Shown one piece after another: positions 33,316-41,858 of a stretch of 64,000 bases of DNA. Under the pieces are notes generated by a model. The model did not search any database. It was given only the letters and a program-made list of their open reading frames with translations, and was not told where the DNA came from. Each line of letters begins with the position of its first letter. Positions within the stretch are counted from its first letter, which is position 1. The position numbers and the translations under genes were made by a program. Source of the DNA: Rhodococcus globerulus NBRC 14531 (GTDB taxonomy: Bacteria > Actinomycetota > Actinomycetes > Mycobacteriales > Mycobacteriaceae). The stretch is from positions 558,001 to 622,000 of the forward strand of contig NZ_BCWX01000001.1 of NCBI RefSeq assembly GCF_001894805.1. The letters are read 5' to 3'.

Positions 33316-34007
33316 GACCGCACCTCCTCGTTCTCGAAGTGGCGCAACGCAAAGTGGGCGATAGTACGAATCTCACCGGTGTGCATCGTGAGCAACGCTC
33401 TACCGAGGTACAGCCCTGGTAGCAACTCGACGATCTCGTCACGGGTGCGTTTGATCGGGAAGGTCCGCACACTCGGATTGCAGTACTCCTCGATGCCGTA
33501 GTCCAGCGCGATCACGGGAATCTTGGGAGTGACCAGTCCGACATCGGCGCTGTAGCGAAAGTCGAAGCCCACAATCTCCGGGCCGGCCCGACGCAGGCCG
33601 CGATAGAGCGGCGCGATCACCCGCATCGCATAGCGCGCCAACGGGATCAGTCGATTGAACCCCGTACCTGACTCGGCGTTGAACGTCTTGCCCTGCCACG
33701 TCGGGTTGATCGCGAGCAGCGGATTGGCCAACGCGGCCTCGGGAACATTGAAGAGTTTGCCCACGATCAAACCTTCGTAGGCACCGTCGAGCTGCTCAGG
33801 CCGTGTTCCGGCGGCAAACAACGCGCCGATCTGGTCGCGGCGGTCGGCCCTACTCAGCTCACGCAGGTACCGCCATCCCTCTACTCGCGCTCGACCCGGC
33901 GCGTGTTTGGAGAGCTCACGCAACTCGGCCAGTATCGGCCCGATCACCGCTGTGACGGTGGAGGGAAGTTGGGTGGCGCCGGTAGCAGCAGGCGGTGTGG
34001 GTGACAT
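33312..34007 (-). CDS. Conserved protein of unknown function, coupled to an SDR
   Basis: 231 residues, soluble, no signal peptide. It shows EGWRYLRELSRADRRDQIG, AGTRPEQLDGAYEGLIVG and NPTWQGKTFNAESG, a pattern I recall only from uncharacterised actinobacterial proteins and loosely from GXWXG/DUF4334-type domains; I do not assign a function. The ATG at 34007 is preferred over one at 34130, which would lie inside the divergent regulator. Its TGA overlaps the SDR ATG. It and the SDR are presumably under the TetR-type regulator at 34120. Confidence 0.7.
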   Translation of the reverse strand: MSPTPPAATGATQLPSTVTAVIGPILAELRELSKHAPGRARVEGWRYLRELSRADRRDQIGALFAAGTRPEQLDGAYEGLIVGKLFNVPEAALANPLLAINPTWQGKTFNAESGTGFNRLIPLARYAMRVIAPLYRGLRRAGPEIVGFDFRYSADVGLVTPKIPVIALDYGIEEYCNPSVRTFPIKRTRDEIVELLPGLYLGRALLTMHTGEIRTIAHFALRHFENEEVRS

Positions 34008-34039
34008 CGATGAACGTCCTCTCGGTAGCCGATGAACTA

Positions 34040-34047
34040 TTCTGGTA
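34040..34047. promoter_or_regulatory. TGGTACCA palindrome in the TetR divergent gap
   Basis: Perfect eight-base palindrome inside AT-rich sequence between the unknown gene at 34007 and the TetR-type gene at 34120; TTGG/CCAA half-motifs recur on both sides. Possible operator core. Confidence 0.35.
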
Positions 34048-34119
34048 CCAAACTGTGCCAAATATGGTCGACAGGTGTCAAGGGCCCTACGCAGCGAACG
34101 AGACAAGGCGAATGCCACT

Positions 34120-34794
34120 ATGGCTGTCATGAGTGCCCAGCCTGCGCGGAGCTACGGCGGAATCGATGCCGGCGAGCGGGTGCGGGTTCGCCGCAACCAG
34201 CTCATCGACGCCGCGCTGGGAATCATGGCCACTGACCAGTGGCGCACCGCGACGGTCGCCAGGGTGTGTTCCACCGCTGGGCTGAACAAACGCTATTTCT
34301 ACGAAAGCTTCGACACCCTCGATGCACTGGCGGCGGCCGTCGTCGAGGAAACCGCACGTCACGTAAGCGAGAGTGCCGTCCTCGCGTTCGCAATGTCAGC
34401 AAAGAAGTCCCTGCAGGAGAGGGCCTTTCAGAGCATCGACGCTGCGGTGCGAGCCCTGGTCGAGGACCCTCGTCGCGCCAGGGTGCTCTTCGACGCGGTT
34501 TCCGCGTCCCCTGCGGTGTTGGCCCACCGGGCCGCGGTCGTTCAAGGCCTCGCGACGATCCTGGTTCAACACGCCCGCGAAGTTCACGATGTAAAACTCG
34601 AACGAGACAGCCTGGCCCGAGTTACGCCGGCGTTCCTCGTCGGTGGCACCGCCGAGGCGATCATGAGCTGGCTCAACGGCACTGTCGATATCACCCTTGA
34701 GCAACTGATCGATGACCTGAGCACGCTGTGGCTGATCACCGGCAACGGCGCCGCCGACCACGCCCGCCGGCGACTGCCCGAGGAAAAGCCGTGA
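34120..34794 (+). CDS. TetR-family transcriptional regulator
   Basis: 224 residues. The HTH region reads WRTATVARVCSTAGLNKRYF followed by YESFDTLDAL, typical of TetR. The ligand domain spans about 75-224. The ATG at 34120 has AAGGCG nine bases upstream; one at 34129 is the alternative. It is divergent from the unknown-function/SDR pair, the classic arrangement for a local repressor. It is the last gene before a gene-poor accessory stretch. Confidence 0.88.
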   Translation: MAVMSAQPARSYGGIDAGERVRVRRNQLIDAALGIMATDQWRTATVARVCSTAGLNKRYFYESFDTLDALAAAVVEETARHVSESAVLAFAMSAKKSLQERAFQSIDAAVRALVEDPRRARVLFDAVSASPAVLAHRAAVVQGLATILVQHAREVHDVKLERDSLARVTPAFLVGGTAEAIMSWLNGTVDITLEQLIDDLSTLWLITGNGAADHARRRLPEEKP

Positions 34795-35887
34795 GCATTG
34801 CAGAGGCGATCCGCGTCATTTTCTTACCCAAGGGTGGTTTGCCTGTGATGTGACGGTTGATCCGGCCACCTACGGTGTCCCAAATTGAACTCCGCTGCGC
34901 TCCGCTCTGGAAAAGCACTGATTTGTTTAAGGGATGGCCGCCGCGGCGTTCTCGACAGTCGACTGCTTATCGAGAAGTGTGACTTGATCGCTATTTAAGG
35001 ACACGACGGAGAGGTCGCCTACCCAGGTGTCAGCCCGATCCGTGGCGAAGGGAGTGCGCCTTCTGTCACGGAAACGTAAGTGCCGAAACGTATCCGATGA
35101 ATCACCCGTGCAGCCTGCATTGTGGTGAGGCTCGATCAAAAGTTCCATGACCACCCGAAAATTCAGGTGGAGGATGACCGCTCTAGGCAATCTTGTTTGT
35201 CCATGGCTGCCGCGCCGCCGCTTCGCGCTGGCTTGCCAGCGGATATACAGTCGACTGTCTCGACGACCGAGTTCGCGTTCGCGCTCAATACCACCGAAAA
35301 CCCTTGACGCTGGTGGTTGGCCCAATTGGGTGTTCATCTTGTTCGCGAGCCATTCTGCGTCCGTCTGGACCATCGGTCCGTGCAGGCAGTAGTGGCCGCC
35401 GTTGTCTTGGACGTAATGGGTGTAGCACTTGTTTTCGTATCCACCGTGTCCTGCGATGCGGGGCACTGTAATGAATCAGGCGGTGTTGGTCTCGGTCATG
35501 GTGGTTCCTTCCGGAGAGTCCGTAGAGTCGCTCCCCTCGACACGGTGTTCGGGGCGACTTGTGCGACGACTTTCTTGGCCGCTCGGGGAGTGAAACACCC
35601 CTGAAACACCTTAAGCAGTTTGGGGAGGAACCTGGCTTGATCAGTTCGTGGCGGCGAGTTGGTCGGTGTCGAATCTTTCGTGGCGGGGCTATGCGGTCGA
35701 GGTGACGACGGGTGGCGTCGAGTTTTGGGCGATCGTTTCCCAGCTGAGGGTGGGGTCGGCGAGTTTGCGTCGGGCGGTGTCTTTGACGTTGTGGGGGAGA
35801 TCGGAGGTTGCGATGAACTGTTCGAGTTCGGCAAAGAGGTCCGGCTCGAGTGAATATTCTTGGAACCTGTCCGAAATGCCTTTTGAA
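34795..35887. other. Gene-poor accessory stretch between the TetR gene and the LexA box
   Basis: About 1.1 kb with visibly lower GC and weak coding signal. The only candidates I see are on the minus strand: the uncertain ORF at 34927-35466, an 8-codon mini-ORF at 35476-35499, and a 37-codon GTG-started ORF at 35496-35609 whose TGA overlaps that mini-ORF's ATG. No terminal inverted repeats, transposase domain or tRNA are seen. It may be a scar of past insertion. Confidence 0.6.
34927..35466 (-). CDS. Uncertain hypothetical ORF preceded in frame by a TGA
   Basis: 179 residues from a GTG. The first ~55 residues look protein-like (GGYENKCYTHYVQDNGGHYC, with Cys/His spacing that could bind a metal) and the last ~80 also (LSVVSLNSDQVTLL), but the middle is Arg-rich and irregular. 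Four codons upstream in the same frame is a TGA ending a mini-ORF MTETNTA whose ATG (35499) has a very good GGAAGG-type site. Either the real gene began at 35499 and is broken by the TGA, or the mini-ORF is a leader. No family recognised; base composition differs from neighbours. Confidence 0.3.
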   Translation of the reverse strand: MPRIAGHGGYENKCYTHYVQDNGGHYCLHGPMVQTDAEWLANKMNTQLGQPPASRVFGGIERERELGRRDSRLYIRWQASAKRRRGSHGQTRLPRAVILHLNFRVVMELLIEPHHNAGCTGDSSDTFRHLRFRDRRRTPFATDRADTWVGDLSVVSLNSDQVTLLDKQSTVENAAAAIP

Positions 35888-35910
35888 TCGAACGAACGTT
35901 CGAGTATCAT
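35881..35910 (+). promoter_or_regulatory. Promoter of the DUF222-HNH gene with LexA box inside
   Basis: TTTTGA (35881-35886) and TATCAT (35905-35910) are spaced by 18 bases and fit -35 and -10 elements. The LexA box occupies the spacer, an ideal position for repression. Confidence 0.6.
35888..35903. promoter_or_regulatory. LexA (SOS) box
   Basis: TCGAAC-GAAC-GTTCGA is a perfect match to the mycobacterial-type SOS box TCGAAC-N4-GTTCGA. It lies 32 bases before the DUF222-HNH start codon. Confidence 0.92.
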
Positions 35911-35935
35911 TGTGGTCAAGGGTGGGGAGGCTCTG

Positions 35936-37276
35936 ATGACCACGGTCAGCGATTTTGTTTCGGTGGGGGATGTTGTAGCCGGTTCGGCTGCGGGTGTGCG
36001 TGGCAGGTTGTGGCGGTTGCGACCGGCTGAGGTTCGGGACGTTGCCGTGAGTGCGTCTGCGGAAATTCTTCGGCTGGAAGCGATTCGAGTTGCCGCGGTT
36101 GACGAGTTGGCGCTCAATCCGGACGAGCAGGTGCTCTGCTACCGCGGTGTTGGGCGGTGGTTGGCGGCGAACACGATGCTGCAGAACGCGGCCGGCAACA
36201 AGATCGCCGCCCTCGGTGCCGCGTTGCGGGGGTTCCCGGACATTGCTGCCCAATTCGAGGCCGGTGATCTCTCGCTCGATCATGCGGCAATAATTGCCGC
36301 ATTCTGTGAATCCCCACCAAAAGGTATGCCGGAGAACGCTCTACCGTCCTGCATGGCAACACTGCTCGCTGCGGCATCCGGCGTGGAGGCGACCACCATC
36401 AAACTCCGGTACGCGATTGCGGTTTTGGAGCGGATCTTCGAATCGGATGAGACCCCGCCCGGTGAGGATGATGACCTCAACGTCTTGCGGATTTCGCCGA
36501 CGTTGAACGGTCGGGTCGCGATCAAGGGCGATTTCGATGCACTCACTGGTGAGATGTTGTTGTCGGCTCTCTCGGGTTTGTCGATGCCGAAACCGGCCGC
36601 GGACGGAACCCCGGATCAGCGATCAGCTGCCAAACGCACCGCCGACGCGTTCACGGAACTGGTTCGCCGGTATCTCGACAATGCTGTCACCGGTGTTGAT
36701 GGTGGGCAGCGTCCGCATGTGAATGTGCACATCACCGCGAAAGATCTTGCGGAGCATCGGGAATGCGCGACCATGCGTAGCGATGTCGCGGCGGATTTCG
36801 ATGAGCCTGATCTCGAGGATCTTGACGTCGGATACATGCCCTGGATGGGACCACTCAGTGTGAGCCTGACCCGGATGCTCGCCTGCGATTGCATGCTCTC
36901 GACGGTGTTGATGGACGGCAAGGGTGCGCCGCTCGATGCGACGCCACACAAACGCCTCGTCGCACCCGAGCAACGCACCGCGTTGATCGCCCGGGACAAA
37001 GGATGCGCCTTCCCCAACTGCGATGCGGTTCCGGCTTGGTGCGACGCCCACCACATAAAACCGTGGTCAGTGGGCGGTCTGACGGTGATGGACAATCTCA
37101 CCCTCCTCTGCCGTAGCCACCACCGACTGATCCACAGCACCAGCGGGTTCCGCGGGATCTGGGAAATCAAGATGGGCGATGATCACAAACCGTGGTTCAT
37201 CCCGCCGGCCGCGATCGACCCGAAACAACGTCGCCGCCGCTCCACCACCCGCCAAGGGCCAGTGCATCGAGACTGA
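35936..37276 (+). CDS. DUF222/HNH-endonuclease protein (13E12-repeat family type)
   Basis: 446 residues. An N-terminal helical DUF222 region (about 20-330, with LQNAAGNKIAALGAALRGFP and AGDLSLDHAAIIAAF) precedes a C-terminal HNH nuclease fold (about 340-410): GCAFPNCDAVPAWCDAHHIK, a WSVGG stretch and DNLTLLCRSHHRLIH. The two Cys pairs should bind zinc and HH is the catalytic pair. The ATG at 35936 follows GTGGGGAGG. The family is multicopy in mycolic-acid bacteria (REP13E12 in M. tuberculosis) and is reported to be LexA-regulated there; this copy has a perfect box. Biological role unsettled: mobile element, defence nuclease or SOS effector. Confidence 0.9.
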   Translation: MTTVSDFVSVGDVVAGSAAGVRGRLWRLRPAEVRDVAVSASAEILRLEAIRVAAVDELALNPDEQVLCYRGVGRWLAANTMLQNAAGNKIAALGAALRGFPDIAAQFEAGDLSLDHAAIIAAFCESPPKGMPENALPSCMATLLAAASGVEATTIKLRYAIAVLERIFESDETPPGEDDDLNVLRISPTLNGRVAIKGDFDALTGEMLLSALSGLSMPKPAADGTPDQRSAAKRTADAFTELVRRYLDNAVTGVDGGQRPHVNVHITAKDLAEHRECATMRSDVAADFDEPDLEDLDVGYMPWMGPLSVSLTRMLACDCMLSTVLMDGKGAPLDATPHKRLVAPEQRTALIARDKGCAFPNCDAVPAWCDAHHIKPWSVGGLTVMDNLTLLCRSHHRLIHSTSGFRGIWEIKMGDDHKPWFIPPAAIDPKQRRRRSTTRQGPVHRD

Positions 37277-37306
37277 ATCCGGCCCTGCCGGAACTGAACA
37301 CTGCGC

Positions 37307-37345
37307 GTTTGCTTCGCATCACCAGTAAGACGATGCGAAGCCAAC
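37307..37345. terminator. Hairpin after the DUF222-HNH gene
   Basis: GTTTGCTTCGCATC and GATGCGAAGCCAAC pair over 14 positions with one mismatch around an 11-base loop. It sits between the HNH gene and the convergent GNAT gene and probably serves both. Confidence 0.7.
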
Positions 37346-37391
37346 AGGCATGCGCAGGTTCGGAAATTCCGTGGCGATCTTCAGCCGTGCG

Positions 37392-37883
37392 TTAGCTCAA
37401 GGACTTCTTGAACCCGATGTGTGAGGCGACAAATCCGAGGCGTTCGTAGAACTCGTGGGCTTCTGTCCTCGTCTGGTCGGAGGTGAGCTGAGCGAGGAAT
37501 GCGCCGCGCCGTGCCCCCTCGTCGCATGCCCAACGCAGCATTGCGCTCCCGATTCCCTGGCTGCGGTGATCCTCGTGCACCCGAACGGCCTCGATCTGCA
37601 TCCGGGTTGCACCCATCCGGCTCAGTCCGGGGATGAAGGTGAGTTGCACGGTGCCGATCACGTTGTCGTCGGCGGTGGTGACAACAACAAGCAGGTGTGC
37701 GTCGTCGGCGTCGATCTTCTCGAAAGCCTTCTCGTAGATCGTCCGGGCGTCGGGATTTGTGGTTTCACGAGTGGACCCGATGGGGTCGTCGGCTAGAAGG
37801 TCCACCAGGGTGCCTACGTCGTGAAGCTCTGCCTTTCGGATGGTGTACACCGAATTGCCGCACTCTATCGACGCCGAAATCAT
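37392..37883 (-). CDS. GNAT-family N-acetyltransferase
   Basis: 163 residues. The acetyl-CoA-binding motif A is QIEAVRVHEDHRSQGIGSAM (R/QxxGxG/A), followed by the LTSDQTRTEAHEFYERLGF motif B. The ATG at 37883 follows CAGGAGC. The acceptor substrate is unknown. It is convergent with the HNH gene and separated by 88 bases from the M50 protease gene on the same strand, marking the right-hand edge of the accessory stretch. Confidence 0.9.
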   Translation of the reverse strand: MISASIECGNSVYTIRKAELHDVGTLVDLLADDPIGSTRETTNPDARTIYEKAFEKIDADDAHLLVVVTTADDNVIGTVQLTFIPGLSRMGATRMQIEAVRVHEDHRSQGIGSAMLRWACDEGARRGAFLAQLTSDQTRTEAHEFYERLGFVASHIGFKKSLS

Positions 37884-37971
37884 CAGTGGTGCTCCTGTTG
37901 AAAAGTTAATAGACCGAAATGTCAGGTTCTCATGTCGGCGTTCAGCGTTGTTCGGAAGGGTGCGATCTCCG

Positions 37972-38742
37972 TCACGTCCAGAAGCGCATCAATGAATTGC
38001 CGGCCGCCGCGTAGTTCCCGGGTACCCCACTGAGTTCGAAGATCCAATAGATCGCGTCGAAAAAGATCACGTTGACCTGAGGGACAAAGAGAACTGCGAC
38101 CAGAAGGAGTAATCCATACGGTTTTAACTGGTCGAGTTGCGCTCGGGTCGTTGGCTTCAGGAACGGCTCGAGCGCGCCGTAGCCGTCTAGTCCTGGAACC
38201 GGCAACAGGTTGAGGACGGTCGCCATCACCTGCAGGAACGCGAGGAAACTCAACCCCGCCCAGAACGTCACATGCTCTGGTCCGGATCCGTAAATGCGTA
38301 TGACGACAAGCAAGACTACGGCGGCGATGGCGTTGGTTGCCGGACCGGCCAGGGAGATGCGGGCCTGGACTTTGGGCGAGAACATCCCGGTGCGCAGATA
38401 AACCGCACCGCCGGGCAAGCCGATACCGCCAAGAGCTATGAACAGCACCGGGAGCCCGATCGAGAGCAAAGGATGGCTGTATTTCAACGGGTTGAGCGTC
38501 AGATATCCACGGGCTGCGACGTCGGTGTCGCCATGACGCCACGCAAGAAACGCGTGGGCGAACTCGTGGAGACACAAAGTCACCACCCAGCCGGCGACGA
38601 CAAGAACAAAAACCCCGGCCCGGCCGGACACGGAACCCCAGTCGGAACTCCAGGCAACAACGCCGCCGAGGACAGCGACGGCGACGACCCCGAGGAAGAC
38701 GGGGCTAGGCCGCACGGCTGACCTCGCAGCGCCCGTTCTCAC
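37972..38742 (-). CDS. M50-family intramembrane/site-2-type metalloprotease homologue
   Basis: 256 residues with five to six membrane segments. The zinc motif LCLHEFAHAFLAW (HExxH) and a second metal ligand in NLLPVPGLDGYGAL (NxxPxxxxDG-type) identify an S2P-like protease, which cleaves substrates within the membrane. The GTG at 38742 overlaps the stop of the upstream gene (GTGA), and this short form matches the usual length; a longer in-frame start would lie inside that gene. The order with purA and the Rv0358-like gene matches M. tuberculosis Rv0357c-Rv0359 as I recall. Substrate unknown. Confidence 0.87.
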   Translation of the reverse strand: MRTGAARSAVRPSPVFLGVVAVAVLGGVVAWSSDWGSVSGRAGVFVLVVAGWVVTLCLHEFAHAFLAWRHGDTDVAARGYLTLNPLKYSHPLLSIGLPVLFIALGGIGLPGGAVYLRTGMFSPKVQARISLAGPATNAIAAVVLLVVIRIYGSGPEHVTFWAGLSFLAFLQVMATVLNLLPVPGLDGYGALEPFLKPTTRAQLDQLKPYGLLLLVAVLFVPQVNVIFFDAIYWIFELSGVPGNYAAAGNSLMRFWT

Positions 38743-39407
38743 CGGACCAACAGCCAGGTCTTGTCGTGGCGGTAGAACGTCGAGCGTTTGAGGTCCCTGG
38801 GGTTCGGAACACCGTCGCGCACGAGGTGGGCTGCGGGCGCTCCCAGTTGGACGGCTCGACCTTCCAGCCACCGTCGCCCAGCCCAGCGACTGCGGCGATC
38901 AACGGACGCCCGGATGCCTGGCAGCTTGGGGCTCGGAACAATCCGGACACCCTGCACAGTGCCCGAGAAGAGTTTGTTGTCGTCGACATACGCCTCACCG
39001 ATCAATTCCTCGGTTCCACCTGGGCCGGTGACCGTGGCAGCGCCGACCAGCGCTATTCCGGCGTCGTCGCGAATCAGTGGCACGACGTGCGCGGTGCCTT
39101 TGAGTGCTGCGCGGGCAGCTTTTGCGCCCGTGGACAGTCTGTACGCATCGGTGGCGTCCGACCGATCCTCCGTGACGTAGGCGAGTTCGACGTCCAATAG
39201 CTCGAGACGCATCAGTCGCGTCAGCACAGCGGCAAACGCCGCGTCCGTGCCGACCACAATCAAGCGGGGTTCGGAGACGACCTTCAGTTGTGCCAGGGCC
39301 TCACTGAAGTCGTCTTTCTCGGGCACCTCCGGCAGCGCGAACGACGTGACCTCGCCCAACGGGAGAGGCACGGGTGAATCGCCACATCTGAGTACCACTG
39401 GGGTCAA
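38739..39407 (-). CDS. Conserved actinobacterial protein of unknown function (Rv0358-like)
   Basis: 222 residues, soluble. RLIVVGTDAAFAAVLTRLMR resembles a nucleotide-binding loop, and the C-terminal half is Arg-rich (DRRSRWAGRRWLEGRAVQLG). No family I can name with confidence. It overlaps the M50 protease by four bases (TGA/GTG), is divergent from purA, and occupies the position of Rv0358 in M. tuberculosis, so the pair with the protease appears to be conserved across mycolic-acid bacteria. A shared function is an inference. Confidence 0.75.
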   Translation of the reverse strand: MTPVVLRCGDSPVPLPLGEVTSFALPEVPEKDDFSEALAQLKVVSEPRLIVVGTDAAFAAVLTRLMRLELLDVELAYVTEDRSDATDAYRLSTGAKAARAALKGTAHVVPLIRDDAGIALVGAATVTGPGGTEELIGEAYVDDNKLFSGTVQGVRIVPSPKLPGIRASVDRRSRWAGRRWLEGRAVQLGAPAAHLVRDGVPNPRDLKRSTFYRHDKTWLLVR

Positions 39408-39595
39408 CGCGTGCTCCTAGCTCGATCATGACTTTGTCGGCGGTGGTTGCACCACCGACACCGCTCACCTGGCTGGGGAACAGTCGTCGGAATTGCAGAC
39501 CACGATCCTAATGCGACGTCGGGTACAGACCGACAACTGCGACAACAACGAGCCGATTTCTGGACCGAAGGGTTTGATCGTGTGCTCTGGGCTAG

Positions 39596-40993
<1,398 letters not shown>

Positions 40994-41005
40994 GAATTGT
41001 TTGTC

Positions 41006-41042
41006 GAAATCCCCGTTCCTTTCAAGTAGGAGCGGGGATTTC
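41006..41042 (+). terminator. Terminator after purA
   Basis: GAAATCCCCGTTCCT pairs with AGGAGCGGGGATTTC (one wobble) around TTCAAGT, 12 bases after the purA stop; it also ends 5 bases before the convergent HAD gene's stop. Confidence 0.85.
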
Positions 41043-41047
41043 GTGTT

Positions 41048-41533
41048 TCAGGCTCGCTTCGACAAGTATTCGGTGACCTTCGTCCAATCGGGAAACTTGG
41101 TGGTGCCGAACTTGATCCACTCGCCCTCGAACCTGTCTGCGCCGTTGGCTCCGCGATCGTCGACGAGGAAGTCGCCTCGGTTGAGGTGCTTGTGGTGCGA
41201 GAGGATCAAGCGCTTGTACGCGACGCTGCCTTCTTCCAATCCGAGGTGTTCCTGGACCCACAGGACCTTGTCGTGCCACGCGGTTGCGTTCTTCCAGGGC
41301 GCAGTCGACAGGATGTAGGTGTCGAACTGCCGCGCAAGTTGGTGGTACGCGTCGATCGCGCCGTCGAGGGGATCCATACGCGAGAAGATGTGTGGGGCTT
41401 CGTCGAGGTCGTTTTCGAATTTTCTTCGCACATTGTCGGTCAGGCGATCGATACCGGACTGGAAGTTGACCAGGGTGTTGTCGAGGTCGATGTAAAGAAT
41501 CTTCTTGGATTCAGACTTCTTGGATTCAGGCAT
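41048..41533 (-). CDS. HAD-superfamily 5'(3')-deoxyribonucleotidase-like protein
   Basis: 161 residues. The HAD nucleophile motif YIDLDNTLVNF (DxDxT) is near the N-terminus, motif II is in YILSTAPWKNA, and motif III/IV is in LVDDRGANGADRF. The short cap (about 30-70) and these motifs recall the NT5C/YorS nucleotidase group, which dephosphorylates deoxynucleotides. The first residues are an SKKSESKK basic repeat. It is convergent with purA, sharing the terminator. Confidence 0.87.
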   Translation of the reverse strand: MPESKKSESKKILYIDLDNTLVNFQSGIDRLTDNVRRKFENDLDEAPHIFSRMDPLDGAIDAYHQLARQFDTYILSTAPWKNATAWHDKVLWVQEHLGLEEGSVAYKRLILSHHKHLNRGDFLVDDRGANGADRFEGEWIKFGTTKFPDWTKVTEYLSKRA

Positions 41534-41566
41534 CTGTGCCTTTCTTCGAGCAGAAAGAGTCCAGTT

Positions 41567-41797
41567 TTATCGAACTGGACTGAGATCAGTGAATTCTTCC
41601 CCCTCATCACAATGGCACGGGGGTCCGACAGAGTTGTTCCCGGACCGTTCGCCGACCTTGCCGAAGATGCCGCCGAGCGGTGCTGCCAGGCGAAACTGTT
41701 CCACTCGAATGTATGTACCTTCACCTTCTGCTGGCGCAAAAAAGTACACGACGGCCACAAAGAGTCCGATGCCGATAAGCGTTGCGAAGGTAGTCAT
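41567..41797 (-). CDS. Small single-pass membrane protein
   Basis: 76 residues with one membrane helix at about 5-20 (ATLIGIGLFVAVVYFFAP) followed by a short extracytoplasmic or cytoplasmic tail containing a Cys-His-Cys cluster (PPCHCDEGEEF). It is divergent from the MocR-type gene, 61 bases away. No homologue that I recognise; the helix and AT-richer codons of the first 20 residues support a real gene, but the weak ribosome binding site limits confidence. Confidence 0.5.
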   Translation of the reverse strand: MTTFATLIGIGLFVAVVYFFAPAEGEGTYIRVEQFRLAAPLGGIFGKVGERSGNNSVGPPCHCDEGEEFTDLSPVR

Positions 41798-41858
41798 AAG
41801 CCCATCATCAGGTCCACTGGTATTGAATTACATAGCCAAGTACTCGATACTGGACCGC

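Noticed and set aside
34736-34918. Possible transposase fragment on the minus strand near the TetR gene end
   Set aside because: Only a short basic stretch; no DDE motif, terminal repeats or target duplication could be seen.
36114-37267. Several minus-strand open frames opposite the DUF222-HNH gene
   Set aside because: Shadows of a gene with complete HNH motifs and a mapped promoter.
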